From: Prevotella sp. P5-50
GTDB taxonomy: Bacteria > Bacteroidota > Bacteroidia > Bacteroidales > Bacteroidaceae
Direction: 5' to 3'
NCBI RefSeq assembly: GCF_002251295.1
Contig: NZ_NPJA01000033.1
Coordinates: 1-64,000, forward strand
Length of the DNA stretch: 64,000 nt
The notes under the pieces were generated by a model that worked only from the letters and a program-made list of their open reading frames with translations, did no database searches and had not been told where the DNA came from. The position numbers and the translations under genes were made by a program. How positions within the stretch are numbered: the stretch's first letter is position 1; each line of letters starts with the position of its first letter. Shown here in pieces: positions 55,443 through 63,365 of this stretch.

Positions 55443-56060
55443 ATGAAGAAATGTATATTGATGTGTGTCGTCATGGCAATGACCCTGACCGCCACAGCGC
55501 AAAACACCTGGGAAGAACCCGAAAAGAAGGAGGAGAAAGTTGCCGTTGTCGAAACGAATCCGATGGAGAAATACCTCAAGGGTGCAGTTCCCGAAGTGAA
55601 CGGCAAGGTGACTTTTACCAAGACCTTTGACGCTCCGGGCAAGACTGCTTTTCAGATTTACAACATCCTTGGAAAATACCTGCAAGGCGTGACTCGCGAA
55701 CCCCAGCAGATCAACAGCCAACTCATCAAGGCCGACACCGCCACCTATGAGATTGACGTCAAACTGGAAGAGTGGCTCGTCTTCCAGAAGACAGCCCTTG
55801 TGCTCGACCAGACCCGTTTCTTCTACACCATCAAAGCCCAGTGTGCCAACGGCAAAGCCACCCTCACCCTGTCCAACATCCGCTATAATTACGATGAGGA
55901 GCGCACCCCCATCCGCATCAGCGCCGAAGACTGGATTACCGACCGTGTGGCAGTCAACAAGAAGAACACCAAGCTGTATCGCCACAGCGGCAAATTCCGC
56001 AAATGTACTATCGACAGAAAAGATTACCTTTTTGAACAAATAGAAGGATTACTCCAATGA
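55443..56060 (+). CDS. DUF4468 exported protein
   Basis: 205 residues with a signal peptide (CILMCVVMAMTLTATAQ). The mature part begins with a charged linker, then the DUF4468 beta/alpha fold (KVTFTKTFDAPGKTAFQIYN, IDVKLEEWLVF, YTIKAQCANGKATLTLSNI). The family is Bacteroidetes-specific and of unknown function, presumably periplasmic or outer-membrane associated. Its TGA overlaps the next ATG as ATGA, so translation is coupled to the small membrane protein and then the porin. Confidence 0.85.
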   Translation: MKKCILMCVVMAMTLTATAQNTWEEPEKKEEKVAVVETNPMEKYLKGAVPEVNGKVTFTKTFDAPGKTAFQIYNILGKYLQGVTREPQQINSQLIKADTATYEIDVKLEEWLVFQKTALVLDQTRFFYTIKAQCANGKATLTLSNIRYNYDEERTPIRISAEDWITDRVAVNKKNTKLYRHSGKFRKCTIDRKDYLFEQIEGLLQ

Positions 56061-56239
56061 GAACACTAAAAAACATACTCAACACCATCTTCATTTTCGG
56101 AGCCATCATCGGCATGTATCTTTATTATAAAGGAAACGATGCCGGAACCATCGTTATCATGGTGGCTATGGGTTTCAAATTTGTAGAAGTGGCATTGCGC
56201 CTCTTCAAAAAAGATAAAGATAAAGACCTACAGTTTTGA
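56057..56239 (+). CDS. Small inner-membrane protein (60 aa)
   Basis: Two hydrophobic helices (LNTIFIFGAIIGMYLYYKG and TIVIMVAMGFKFVEVALRLF) and a strongly charged end KKDKDKDLQF. It overlaps the DUF4468 stop by four bases, and its own stop overlaps the TTG start of the porin gene. Tight coupling on both sides supports a real gene. Function unknown. Confidence 0.75.
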   Translation: MRTLKNILNTIFIFGAIIGMYLYYKGNDAGTIVIMVAMGFKFVEVALRLFKKDKDKDLQF

Positions 56240-58617
56240 ACAAGTTTATCATCACGCTGGCATGCACCCTGAGCATGACCCTCAACATCGTGGCGCAGAG
56301 CAATCCCACCCGCATCACCGATACGGGCGACGGCTTCAACGTGACCGACGATAACTCCACCCGCAGTTTCAATCCCAACCATCGGGATTCCGTGGCAGAC
56401 AAAGAGATCCCCATGGGTGTCCATACCTGGACGGTTGACAGACGCTATGGCGATGTCACGCCGGCTGTTACCGACACCCTGCCCCACCTCTACCAGAACT
56501 CCATCTTCAACACGGGTGTGTTTGGCGAGTACAATACCATCGGCAACAACTATACGCCGCGCATCAGCCGTATCATCATGGATCGCCCGAAGACCTCGGA
56601 GTTCTTCTTCACCCAGCCTTACGACTTCACCATGAAGGAGCCCGATGCGTTTCAGTTTGTCAACACGCTGTCGCCTTTCACCAATCTAAGCTACGACAAC
56701 TGTGGCGACAAGCAGAACGGTGAAGACCATATCGACGCTAAATTTGCTGTCAATGCCAACAAGCGGTTGGGCATCGGTTTCGACCTCGACTACCACTATG
56801 CCAGAGGTTACTATCAGAACCAAAGCACCTCCCACTTCGGTGCATCGCTCTTTGCCTCGTATATCGGCGACAAATATCAGATGCATGCCCTGTTCTCTAC
56901 CTACCATCGCAAGGCGGCTGAGAACGGCGGTATCACCGACGACAACTATATCACCCACCCAGAGAGCTACGACGACCAGTTTAGTGAGAACGAGATACCG
57001 ACGGTGCTCTCTAAAAACTGGAACCGCAACAATTCCAACCACCTGTTTCTCTCCCATCGCTACAATATCGGCTTCTACAAGCGCGTGGCGCTGACCGAAG
57101 CGGAAAAGAAAGCCAGGGCGTTTGCCAAGGCGTCAGCCCAAGACAGGAAGCAGCGCGACAACCTCCGCAACAATCAGGATGGTGACGATGCTAACGGCAA
57201 CAAGCGCCGCAACAACAAGCGCACCACCGATCCTGTTGCCACGGGCAGACCCGACGGAGCCCGCATCGCAGGCGATCTGCCCAAGACTGGCGAGAAACCT
57301 GCCGATCCAGACTCCACCCGTATTCAGGTCACCTCCCAGCAGATGGCAGACAGCTTGCTGGCTGTGCAACACCGGAAGGATTCGCTCGACGCCAACACCA
57401 AGCGCATCTACGTACCCGTCACCAGTTTCATCCACACCCTCGACATCAATAGCTTCAGTCGCATCAATCAGGCGTATGCCTCTCCTGCCGGCTATTATGC
57501 CAACACCTATTATAAATATGATGACCGTGGCATCTATGGCAACGACTCCATCTACGACCAGACGAAATACCTCTCTGTCAAGAATACCTTTGCCGTAGCG
57601 CTGATGGAGGGCTTCAACAAGTATGCCAAGGCCGGCCTCAAGGCCTTCGTCAGCTACGACCATCGTAAATACCAGATGCCCGACCTGTTGCAGGAGGGTG
57701 ACGAAGGCTACTATATGCGCAGTTGGTCAGAAGGTCTGGTGAGTGTGGGCGGACAGCTGTCGAAGACCCAGGGGCGCACCCTCCATTACAACCTCGACGG
57801 TGAGTTCTTCCTGACGGGCAGCAACGCTGGTTCTGTGAGTCTTAATTTCAATACCGACGTCAATTTCCCTTTGTTTGGCGATACTGTGCGACTGGCTGCC
57901 AAAGCCCATTTCGACCGCATCACGCCAACCTTCTTCCAGCGCCAGTACCACTCCAAACACCTGTGGTGGGACAACGGCGATATGAGTAAGGAGATCCGTT
58001 CCGGCATCGAAGGCATCTTCACCATCGACAGGACCCACACCCAGTTGCGTGTGGCTGTCGAAGAGATCAAAAACTACACCTACTTCGGCATGGAGTATGC
58101 CATCGACGAAAACCATAACTTCACAGGGCTGCAGGGCGGTGTCTATCAGGAGGGTGGCAACATCAACCTCCTGACAGCCCAACTGCGTCAGAACTTCAAG
58201 TTGGGACCCTTGCATTGGGAGAACATCGTGACTTACCAGAATTCGAGCAACAAGGACGTGCTTCCCGTGCCCACTGTCAATATCTTCACCAACCTCTTTT
58301 TCAAATTCCTGGTCGTGAAGCAGTTGACCGTAGAACTGGGTGCCGATGCCACCTTCTTCACCAAATACTACGCGCCCGACTATCTGCCTCAGATCGGCCA
58401 GTTTGCCGTACAGAAGAATGTCGAGTCGCGTGTGGAACTGGGCGGCTATCCTTTTGTTGACGTCTATGCCAACATGCACCTGAAGCGCACCCGTTTCTTC
58501 GTCATGATGAGCCATGTCAACAAGGGTATGGGCAACAAGATGATGTTCCTTGCGCCCCACTATCCACAAAATGGAAAAGTACTGCGTATCGGTGTTTCCT
58601 GGAATTTCTACAACTAA
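56236..58617 (+). CDS. Outer-membrane putative porin (Porin_10 type)
   Basis: 793 residues, started by TTG overlapping the previous stop (TTGA). A signal peptide (FIITLACTLSMTLNIVA) is followed by a long beta-barrel: alternating amphipathic strands such as RLGIGFDLDYHYARGYYQNQ and TVELGADATFFTKYYAP, ending in an aromatic residue region (LRIGVSWNFYN) typical of barrels. It matches the Bacteroidetes putative-porin family. Residues of about 290-390 form a long polar insert rich in Lys, Arg, Asn and Asp, probably a surface or periplasmic loop. It is the third gene of the coupled DUF4468 chain. Confidence 0.85.
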   Translation: MNKFIITLACTLSMTLNIVAQSNPTRITDTGDGFNVTDDNSTRSFNPNHRDSVADKEIPMGVHTWTVDRRYGDVTPAVTDTLPHLYQNSIFNTGVFGEYNTIGNNYTPRISRIIMDRPKTSEFFFTQPYDFTMKEPDAFQFVNTLSPFTNLSYDNCGDKQNGEDHIDAKFAVNANKRLGIGFDLDYHYARGYYQNQSTSHFGASLFASYIGDKYQMHALFSTYHRKAAENGGITDDNYITHPESYDDQFSENEIPTVLSKNWNRNNSNHLFLSHRYNIGFYKRVALTEAEKKARAFAKASAQDRKQRDNLRNNQDGDDANGNKRRNNKRTTDPVATGRPDGARIAGDLPKTGEKPADPDSTRIQVTSQQMADSLLAVQHRKDSLDANTKRIYVPVTSFIHTLDINSFSRINQAYASPAGYYANTYYKYDDRGIYGNDSIYDQTKYLSVKNTFAVALMEGFNKYAKAGLKAFVSYDHRKYQMPDLLQEGDEGYYMRSWSEGLVSVGGQLSKTQGRTLHYNLDGEFFLTGSNAGSVSLNFNTDVNFPLFGDTVRLAAKAHFDRITPTFFQRQYHSKHLWWDNGDMSKEIRSGIEGIFTIDRTHTQLRVAVEEIKNYTYFGMEYAIDENHNFTGLQGGVYQEGGNINLLTAQLRQNFKLGPLHWENIVTYQNSSNKDVLPVPTVNIFTNLFFKFLVVKQLTVELGADATFFTKYYAPDYLPQIGQFAVQKNVESRVELGGYPFVDVYANMHLKRTRFFVMMSHVNKGMGNKMMFLAPHYPQNGKVLRIGVSWNFYN

Positions 58618-58677
58618 ACCTCAATCGGGGTTAACCGACAGGAAATCCTCGCATCACCCTACCTGCCAGAGACTCCG

Positions 58678-59319
58678 TCACTCAGCGCCAATGGTTTGTT
58701 CATAACACTGTTCAAACCATTGGCGCAACTGTTTCGGATTGACCAGTATTTCGCGCAGCGCCTTGAGGTTGCGCTCGTTTTCCGACCCTTGTATCCAGAG
58801 TCGTATATATCCCGTTGCCGCATATTTGTTTTCCAGGTGCGATTTGAATCGCTTCCATTGTCCTTCGCGGTCAATGTCCGGGTAGTTGTCCAGCCCAAAC
58901 TGTATCACCCGTCGGAACACCACCTCAGGGGCAAGGTCGCGGTCTGCTTCTGCCACAATCTTTCCGTAGATGCTCCGTGGGGCGTGTGAGGCAGAGGCGC
59001 GGTGATCCTCCACCGCCTCCTTCATGATTTTCAGCTGATCGGGCGAGAACCATCGTTTCAGTCGGGCGTCCTGCATCAGTATCTTGCCACTCGTCAGATG
59101 ATGCACGGCGCGAGGTCCCGACAGTCCGAGGTCGTGGTATGCCGCCACGACATACGCCATGTTGATATCCGCACCTGTAGTTTTCGCCAGCGCCAGCGAC
59201 CGTCTCACCACTCTCGTGACGTGTTCCATGCCGTGGGCACGGTCGAAATCAGCATACCGTGGGAGGATCTGTGTCTCCACAAAATCAATCAAATCAAGAC
59301 TGGGATTATTGTTGTTCAT
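58678..59319 (-). CDS. HD-domain phosphohydrolase
   Basis: 213 residues from the ATG at 59319, which lies 22 bases after a TACATTTG box. The HD metal site is visible: HGMEH at 29-33, the AYHD pair at His62-Asp63, and a later EDHR. Such enzymes hydrolyse phosphate esters of nucleotides or second messengers. The C-terminal half is unrecognised helical sequence. It is divergent from menA. Substrate unknown. Confidence 0.82.
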   Translation of the reverse strand: MNNNNPSLDLIDFVETQILPRYADFDRAHGMEHVTRVVRRSLALAKTTGADINMAYVVAAYHDLGLSGPRAVHHLTSGKILMQDARLKRWFSPDQLKIMKEAVEDHRASASHAPRSIYGKIVAEADRDLAPEVVFRRVIQFGLDNYPDIDREGQWKRFKSHLENKYAATGYIRLWIQGSENERNLKALREILVNPKQLRQWFEQCYEQTIGAE

Positions 59320-59340
59320 AGAAAATGGGCTTATTTTTTG

Positions 59341-59368
59341 CAAATGTACGCAATAATCTGTACTTTTG
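59341..59368. promoter_or_regulatory. Divergent -7 boxes of the HD gene and menA
   Basis: TACATTTG on the reverse strand (59341-59348) and TACTTTTG on the forward strand (59361-59368). The two promoters lie almost back to back, so they may exclude or influence each other. Confidence 0.7.
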
Positions 59369-59396
59369 CAAGACTTTACAGACAAAAAAACATATA

Positions 59397-60308
59397 ATGA
59401 ACGAAGAGAATATCAAACAAAACTCCTGGAAGGCCTGGCTGTTGGCAGTCCGTCCCAAGACCCTCACCGGTGCCGCCGTACCCGTCATGATAGGTTGCGC
59501 CTTGGCGCATGTCGATGCCCAAGCCTATGGCGACGATGTCTTCAACTGGCTGTCGGCATCCCTGTGCCTGCTGTTTGCATTGGTCATGCAGATCGACGCC
59601 AATCTCATCAACGACTTCTTCGACTATGCCCATGGCAACGACGACAGCGCCACCCGTCTCGGTCCTTTGCGTGCCTGCACCCAGGGCTGGGTGTCTCTCG
59701 ATGCCATGAAGCGTGCCATCGCCCTGACCACATGCGTGGCGTGTGTGGCAGGTCTGCCCCTTATCATCTTCGGCGGTCTTGAAATGATTCTGGTCGGCAT
59801 CTGCTGCGTAGCCTTTTGTTTTCTCTACACCACCCACCTGTCCTACCTGGGCTTAGGCGACATCCTCGTGCTGATCTTCTTCGGCATCGTCCCTGTCTGC
59901 ATCACCTACTATATCCAGTTGCATACCGTCACGCCTTCTGTCGCTATAGCGTCCGTTGCCTGCGGACTGGTCATCGACAGTCTGCTCATCGTCAACAACT
60001 ATCGCGACCGCGACAACGACCAGCGCGTCGGCAAGGTCACCCTTGCAGTGCGCATCGGTCCGCTTTGGACAGAGCGCCTCTACCTGCTGTTGGGCGTGGC
60101 GAGCTGCCTGTTGGGGATCGTGTTCTGGTATCAGGGTCATCCCCTCGCCTTCTTCCTGCCCCTGATCTATCTGGTGCTCCATGTGTTCAGCTGGTTGAAG
60201 CTGCGCCACATCAATCATGGTCGTCGCCTCAACGAGTGTCTGGGGGAGACCGCCCGCAACATGCTGCTCTACGGCATCATGGTATCGGTGGGGTTGCTCC
60301 TTCTTTGA
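59397..60308 (+). CDS. menA: 1,4-dihydroxy-2-naphthoate polyprenyltransferase
   Basis: 303 residues, a UbiA-superfamily membrane enzyme. It attaches a prenyl chain to dihydroxynaphthoate to form demethylmenaquinone. The first Asp motif is NDFFDYAHGNDD and the second DRDNDQRVGK; both bind Mg-diphosphate. RPKTLTGAAVPVMIG is the typical start. About nine helices are present. The start at 59397 lies after the promoter, excluding a longer frame. Its 3' end overlaps a small reverse-strand gene by 32 bases. No other men genes are nearby. Confidence 0.95.
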   Translation: MNEENIKQNSWKAWLLAVRPKTLTGAAVPVMIGCALAHVDAQAYGDDVFNWLSASLCLLFALVMQIDANLINDFFDYAHGNDDSATRLGPLRACTQGWVSLDAMKRAIALTTCVACVAGLPLIIFGGLEMILVGICCVAFCFLYTTHLSYLGLGDILVLIFFGIVPVCITYYIQLHTVTPSVAIASVACGLVIDSLLIVNNYRDRDNDQRVGKVTLAVRIGPLWTERLYLLLGVASCLLGIVFWYQGHPLAFFLPLIYLVLHVFSWLKLRHINHGRRLNECLGETARNMLLYGIMVSVGLLLL

Positions 60309-60444
60309 AGCAGAAGAAGTAGAGGCATGCCAGTATCGCCAGCAACACCAGTGTCACAAGGGTTTTCAGCAGACAGCCTGCTATGCGCTTGACTATCACA
60401 AAGCCGATGATAATCATGACCAACAGTATGATATATATTTGCAT
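60277..60444 (-). CDS. Small membrane protein (55 aa) antisense to the menA end
   Basis: The frame reads MQIYIILLVMIIIGFVIVKR, then a basic hinge and a second hydrophobic stretch (LVTLVLLAILACLYFFCF) and a short polar tail. It lies 16 bases after the pseudouridine synthase gene on the same strand, so it looks like the second gene of that operon. It overlaps the last 32 bases of menA on the other strand. Short two-helix proteins of this look occur in other Bacteroidales, but I know no function. Confidence 0.65.
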   Translation of the reverse strand: MQIYIILLVMIIIGFVIVKRIAGCLLKTLVTLVLLAILACLYFFCFKEGATPPIP

Positions 60445-60460
60445 GGTTTCTATTCAGCAA

Positions 60461-61360
60461 TTACTTAAACAATAATCGGAATGAGGCGGGGATGGGTGTT
60501 TCAAACTCCATCCGTTCGCGTGTGACGGGATGCACCATGCACAACATATAGGCATGGAGGCAGAGTCTGTGGAGCGGATTGTCGCCGTTGCCGTATTTCA
60601 CGTCGCCACACACGGGATGTCCCATGTCTGCCGTATGCACACGGATTTGGTTCTTGCGTCCTGTTTCCAGTTTAAACTCAGCGAGGGTATGGTCGGTGGT
60701 GCGCTGCAACACCTTGAAATGTGTCACGGCATATTTTCCGCCGTTATCCACAGGCGATGAGTAGGTGACATACGCCTTATTGTCCTTCAGCCAGTTTGCC
60801 ACCGTACCGCTGTCGTCCTTCATCTCTCCGCTGACCACAGCCACATAGCGTCTGTCGAAGACGATATCGTGCCAGTTGTGTTCCAGAACCTGTTCTGTCT
60901 CGATATCCTTGGCATATACCATCAGTCCGCTGGTATCGCGGTCGAGGCGATGCACCACGTGTGCAGTACATTTCTGGTGACTCTTCTTGAAATAGTCGTC
61001 GAGCACCGTTTTCACGTTCAGCGAACTGTGTCCTGCTGCCATCGAGAGGATGCCGATATTCTTTTCTATCACGATAATCCATCGGTCCTCATATACTATT
61101 TTCAGCCATCGGCTCTTAAACTGCGTTTGGTTGCGCTTGGTGCGACTGACTGCCACTTTCATGCCTGGTTTCAGCAGGAAGTCGAATTGGGTGACGGTTT
61201 TCCGGTCCACTCTCACTCCCCTGCCCTGCAGTGTCAGTTTGATTTTGTTGCGACTCTGTTCCACGGTATCGAGCAGAAATTCCAGTAGTGGCTGTTCCCT
61301 CTTCACCGTATAATGGGCATAATCGCCCTGCTGATTATAAGGATTATATTTCATTGTCAT
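60461..61360 (-). CDS. RluA-family pseudouridine synthase
   Basis: 299 residues. The catalytic Asp is in VVHRLDRDTSGLMVYAK near residue 140. An N-terminal S4-like region (LLEFLLDTVEQSRNKIKLTL) and the C-terminal QIRVHTADMGHPVCGDVKYG block are typical of RluA/RluD enzymes that isomerise uridine in rRNA or tRNA. The -7 box (61365-61372) ends four bases before the first ATG, so the second ATG, at 61354, is the more likely start and the mRNA has almost no leader. Confidence 0.92.
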   Translation of the reverse strand: MTMKYNPYNQQGDYAHYTVKREQPLLEFLLDTVEQSRNKIKLTLQGRGVRVDRKTVTQFDFLLKPGMKVAVSRTKRNQTQFKSRWLKIVYEDRWIIVIEKNIGILSMAAGHSSLNVKTVLDDYFKKSHQKCTAHVVHRLDRDTSGLMVYAKDIETEQVLEHNWHDIVFDRRYVAVVSGEMKDDSGTVANWLKDNKAYVTYSSPVDNGGKYAVTHFKVLQRTTDHTLAEFKLETGRKNQIRVHTADMGHPVCGDVKYGNGDNPLHRLCLHAYMLCMVHPVTRERMEFETPIPASFRLLFK

Positions 61361-61364
61361 ATTG

Positions 61365-61372
61365 CAAAGGTA
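61365..61372 (-). promoter_or_regulatory. -7 box of the pseudouridine synthase gene
   Basis: TACCTTTG on the reverse strand. It is also the edge of the palindromic repeat cluster that follows. Confidence 0.6.
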
Positions 61373-61560
61373 CGATTAAGCGAGAGAAAAACCAAATAAA
61401 TTTGTGTTTTTCCGAGCGTGAGTACCTAAAATCCGTAGGATTAAAGGTACGAATAAGCGAGCGAAGTACAAAAGAAAAATACCTTTTTCTTTTGTACTTC
61501 CGAGCGGAAGTACCTTCGACCTTCAGGTCAAAGGTACGAATAAGTGAGCGAAAAACCAAA
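61365..61560. repeat. Cluster of palindromic modules with CAAAGGTACGA-type boxes
   Basis: Three related units AAAGGTACGA(A/T)TAAGCGAGNGAA occur in 200 bases (61367, 61444, 61532). Between them lie hairpins: a perfect 17-bp stem (61464-61480 with 61485-61501, 4-base loop), GTACCTTCGACC/GGTCAAAGGTAC (61510-61537) and GTACCTAAAATCC/GGATTAAAGGTAC. No gene can be supported here. Confidence 0.88.
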
Positions 61561-61640
61561 AATAGCCTTTTGCCGTAAGACGTAGGACATTTGTCCCTTA
61601 ACTTCTCTCTTACTTCCCTCTAACTTCCCTTAACTTCCCC
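61561..61640 (-). repeat. Dispersed intergenic repeat, copy B
   Basis: Nearly identical to 28024-28101 over about 75 bases, with the same orientation relative to the adjacent reverse-strand gene. The tandem TTAACTTCCC part has a few base changes and an extra partial unit. It ends 16 bases before the stop of the 67-residue gene. Confidence 0.88.
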
Positions 61641-61656
61641 ACACCAAACCTCAAAA

Positions 61657-61860
61657 CTAACTGTGCTTGCCCAACCGTTGGTCTATCACGCAATCCACTC
61701 CGATAAGGCTGCCGGAGAATATCAGACACTGTGCCACAAACCACAATACCGACTCGCTGATCTCGCCCGTAGGCGGAGTGAAAAATCCCATGAAGGCAAA
61801 CACGATGGCTGTAACGATGCAGACCAGCGATGCCGTCTGCTTATAACGGATACTCTTCAT
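61657..61860 (-). CDS. Small membrane protein (67 aa) of the HU-like cassette
   Basis: Two helices (LVCIVTAIVFAFMGFF and SVLWFVAQCLIFSGSLIGVD) with a TPPTGEISES loop. It sits downstream of the HU-like gene on the same strand with a GC-rich hairpin (61881-61917) between. Similar short proteins with SVLWxxAQCLI-type sequence accompany HU-like and amidase genes in Bacteroidales accessory islands, as I recall. Function unknown. Confidence 0.65.
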   Translation of the reverse strand: MKSIRYKQTASLVCIVTAIVFAFMGFFTPPTGEISESVLWFVAQCLIFSGSLIGVDCVIDQRLGKHS

Positions 61861-61880
61861 GATAAGAATCTGCTGTTAGG

Positions 61881-61917
61881 GCAGTGCCCCTCTCGCCTCA
61901 GGGGAGCGAGGCACTGC
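61881..61917 (-). repeat. GC-rich hairpin between the HU-like and 67-aa genes
   Basis: GCAGTGCC (61881-61888) pairs with GGCACTGC (61910-61917), with CCCCT/AGGGG nested inside. No T-run follows on the reverse strand, so it may be a processing or attenuation structure rather than a full terminator. Confidence 0.7.
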
Positions 61918-61925
61918 GGTTAGGT

Positions 61926-62504
61926 TCAGCCCTCCACTCCGCTACCGCCGCTTGGGGTACCGCCAGAGGTGCTGCCAGTTGACGAGCTACCGCCGCCACC
62001 GTTTGACCCCGGGTTGTTGTCGGTCACCTTTACAGGGATGGGCAAGAGTCCCTCCTTGTTGGCCTCCTTGATACCCATGCACTCGTAGGCGTGGCGGTCT
62101 GCGCGAGTCGTTGAGGTGTTGTTAAACTTGCCGCCGAGCTTCTTGCCGCTGAAGGGGAGGAAGCGGAGGTTCACACCGGCAATCTGTGCCACATCAAACT
62201 TGGATGGGTCGCTGACCGCCTTCTTGCCGTCGTTGCGGATGGAGTTGTAGAACGTTCCGAGTTCGCCCAGCTTCACCTTGTAGCCCTGCGCCAGCAGTTC
62301 GTTGATGCAGTCAACCATTTTGGTCATCACTCCGACCACCACGTCGCGGGTATAGACTGATCCGTGGTCTGAGATGTGGGCTGCCAGCTCGTCAAGGTTC
62401 ACGGTGCCCTGCGAAACGGGTTGTGCGTAATACTTGGCGTAAGCAGTGCTCTTGGTGTTCATGCACTTCTGCAGGCAGTAGCGAATAGTAGTTAGTGTAC
62501 TCAT
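61926..62504 (-). CDS. HU-like DNA-binding protein with Gly/Ser-rich tail
   Basis: 192 residues from the ATG at 62504, 42 bases after a TACCTTTG box. The fold is the Bacteroidetes HU-HIG type: helical start (LAAHISDHGSVYTRDVVVGV), then VDCINELLAQGYKVKLGELG and TFYNSIRNDGKK, and a beta arm region ending at about residue 150. The last 30 residues are almost only Gly, Ser and Thr, a low-complexity tail. Such proteins probably coat or bend DNA. It is divergent from the DUF4248 gene. Confidence 0.88.
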   Translation of the reverse strand: MSTLTTIRYCLQKCMNTKSTAYAKYYAQPVSQGTVNLDELAAHISDHGSVYTRDVVVGVMTKMVDCINELLAQGYKVKLGELGTFYNSIRNDGKKAVSDPSKFDVAQIAGVNLRFLPFSGKKLGGKFNNTSTTRADRHAYECMGIKEANKEGLLPIPVKVTDNNPGSNGGGGSSSTGSTSGGTPSGGSGVEG

Positions 62505-62546
62505 AATAGAAACGATTTTAGTTAAACAGAAGAAAATTATCGCCTG

Positions 62547-62554
62547 CAAAGGTA
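62547..62554 (-). promoter_or_regulatory. -7 box of the HU-like gene
   Basis: TACCTTTG on the reverse strand; divergent from the DUF4248 promoter. Confidence 0.65.
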
Positions 62555-62671
62555 CAGGTATGCTTGGACGAAATGTCAGTTAATGTCACTTATTGCCACT
62601 TATGCCGTGTTAAAAGAACTTAAAGTCGGGCGCTGCGCCTCGCTTCTTTTGCCCCATTGCGGCAAAGGCAG

Positions 62672-62679
62672 TAACTTTG
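62672..62679 (+). promoter_or_regulatory. -7 box of the DUF4248 gene
   Basis: TAACTTTG at 62672-62679, 26 bases before the ATG at 62706. The preceding 40 bases are GC-rich and include TTGCCCCATTGCGGCAA, a short hairpin. Confidence 0.65.
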
Positions 62680-62705
62680 CGTAAAAATAAAATCATCTGA
62701 ACATT

Positions 62706-62927
62706 ATGCCTACACTACGTCCTTACACCTCCATGAGTCGCACCCGTCTGGCACAGCTCTACTGCCCCGATGTCACTCCTCGCCATGCCTGGCGCACGCT
62801 GAAAGCATGGATGGATCGCTGCCGTCCGCTCATCGCCCGCCTCCGATCGCTCGGCTACGACGGCCGTCAGCGCATCCTTTCGCCTGCCATGGTAGCCGCC
62901 ATTACGGAGTATCTCGGAGAGCCTTAA
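62706..62927 (+). CDS. DUF4248 protein
   Basis: 73 residues, the normal size of DUF4248. The pattern LAQLYCPDVTPRHAWRTLKA, W, then LIARLRSLGYDGRQRILSP and ITEYLG fits the family, which has the look of a small helical DNA-binding (excisionase- or helix-turn-helix-like) protein. It is found almost only in Bacteroidetes, usually divergent from HU-like genes as here. Function unknown; regulation of the adjacent island is an inference. Confidence 0.85.
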   Translation: MPTLRPYTSMSRTRLAQLYCPDVTPRHAWRTLKAWMDRCRPLIARLRSLGYDGRQRILSPAMVAAITEYLGEP

Positions 62928-63151
62928 ACCGCCGAACGTCAATCGACGAGGGCGATTGGCAATATCTCCTTCGACGATTGGCGTTATCGCCACCGCCGAA
63001 CGGCATACCTCGCGCGCGCCCCTGTTTACTGCCGATTCGGGCAGTTGCCCGAAAAACGGTTACGATTTGAAACCCTTGTTGCAGAAGATAGAAACTTTAA
63101 CAGAAGTGTTAATGCGATTTAACGTTTTTTTTTTGTTAACGCAAAGGTTCG

Positions 63152-63159
63152 TACCTTTG
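63152..63159 (+). promoter_or_regulatory. -7 box within a short palindrome
   Basis: TACCTTTG preceded by TTTG at 63132-63135 (16 bases, shorter than usual). The mirrored CAAAGGT arm starts at 63142. Confidence 0.55.
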
Positions 63160-63198
63160 CAGCCGAGGTTCAGCCTCACGGATACAGCGGTATTCGGC

Positions 63199-63227
63199 CA
63201 TGTGACATGTGACATGTGACATGTGAC
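63199..63227 (+). repeat. Heptamer array CATGTGA, four copies (left arm)
   Basis: CATGTGA repeats with period 7. It is the reverse complement of the array at 63366-63393. Confidence 0.92.
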
Positions 63228-63268
63228 AAACGAAACAGAAGCAACGAACGAATAGGGGATGTAAAACT

Positions 63269-63308
63269 TTATTATATATTATAATATATATATTATAATA
63301 TATAATAA
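63269..63308. repeat. Perfect 40-bp AT-only palindrome
   Basis: The first 20 bases (63269-63288) are the exact reverse complement of the next 20 (63289-63308). Every base is A or T. It lies between the two heptamer arrays. Confidence 0.95.
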
Positions 63309-63365
63309 GATTATATACCTTACAAATTCTAATACTTTACCAGACTTGCACTACTTGTACACCGT

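Noticed and set aside
57727-58569. 280-codon reverse frame over the porin
   Set aside because: Shadow of beta-strand coding sequence; no start signal or family resemblance.
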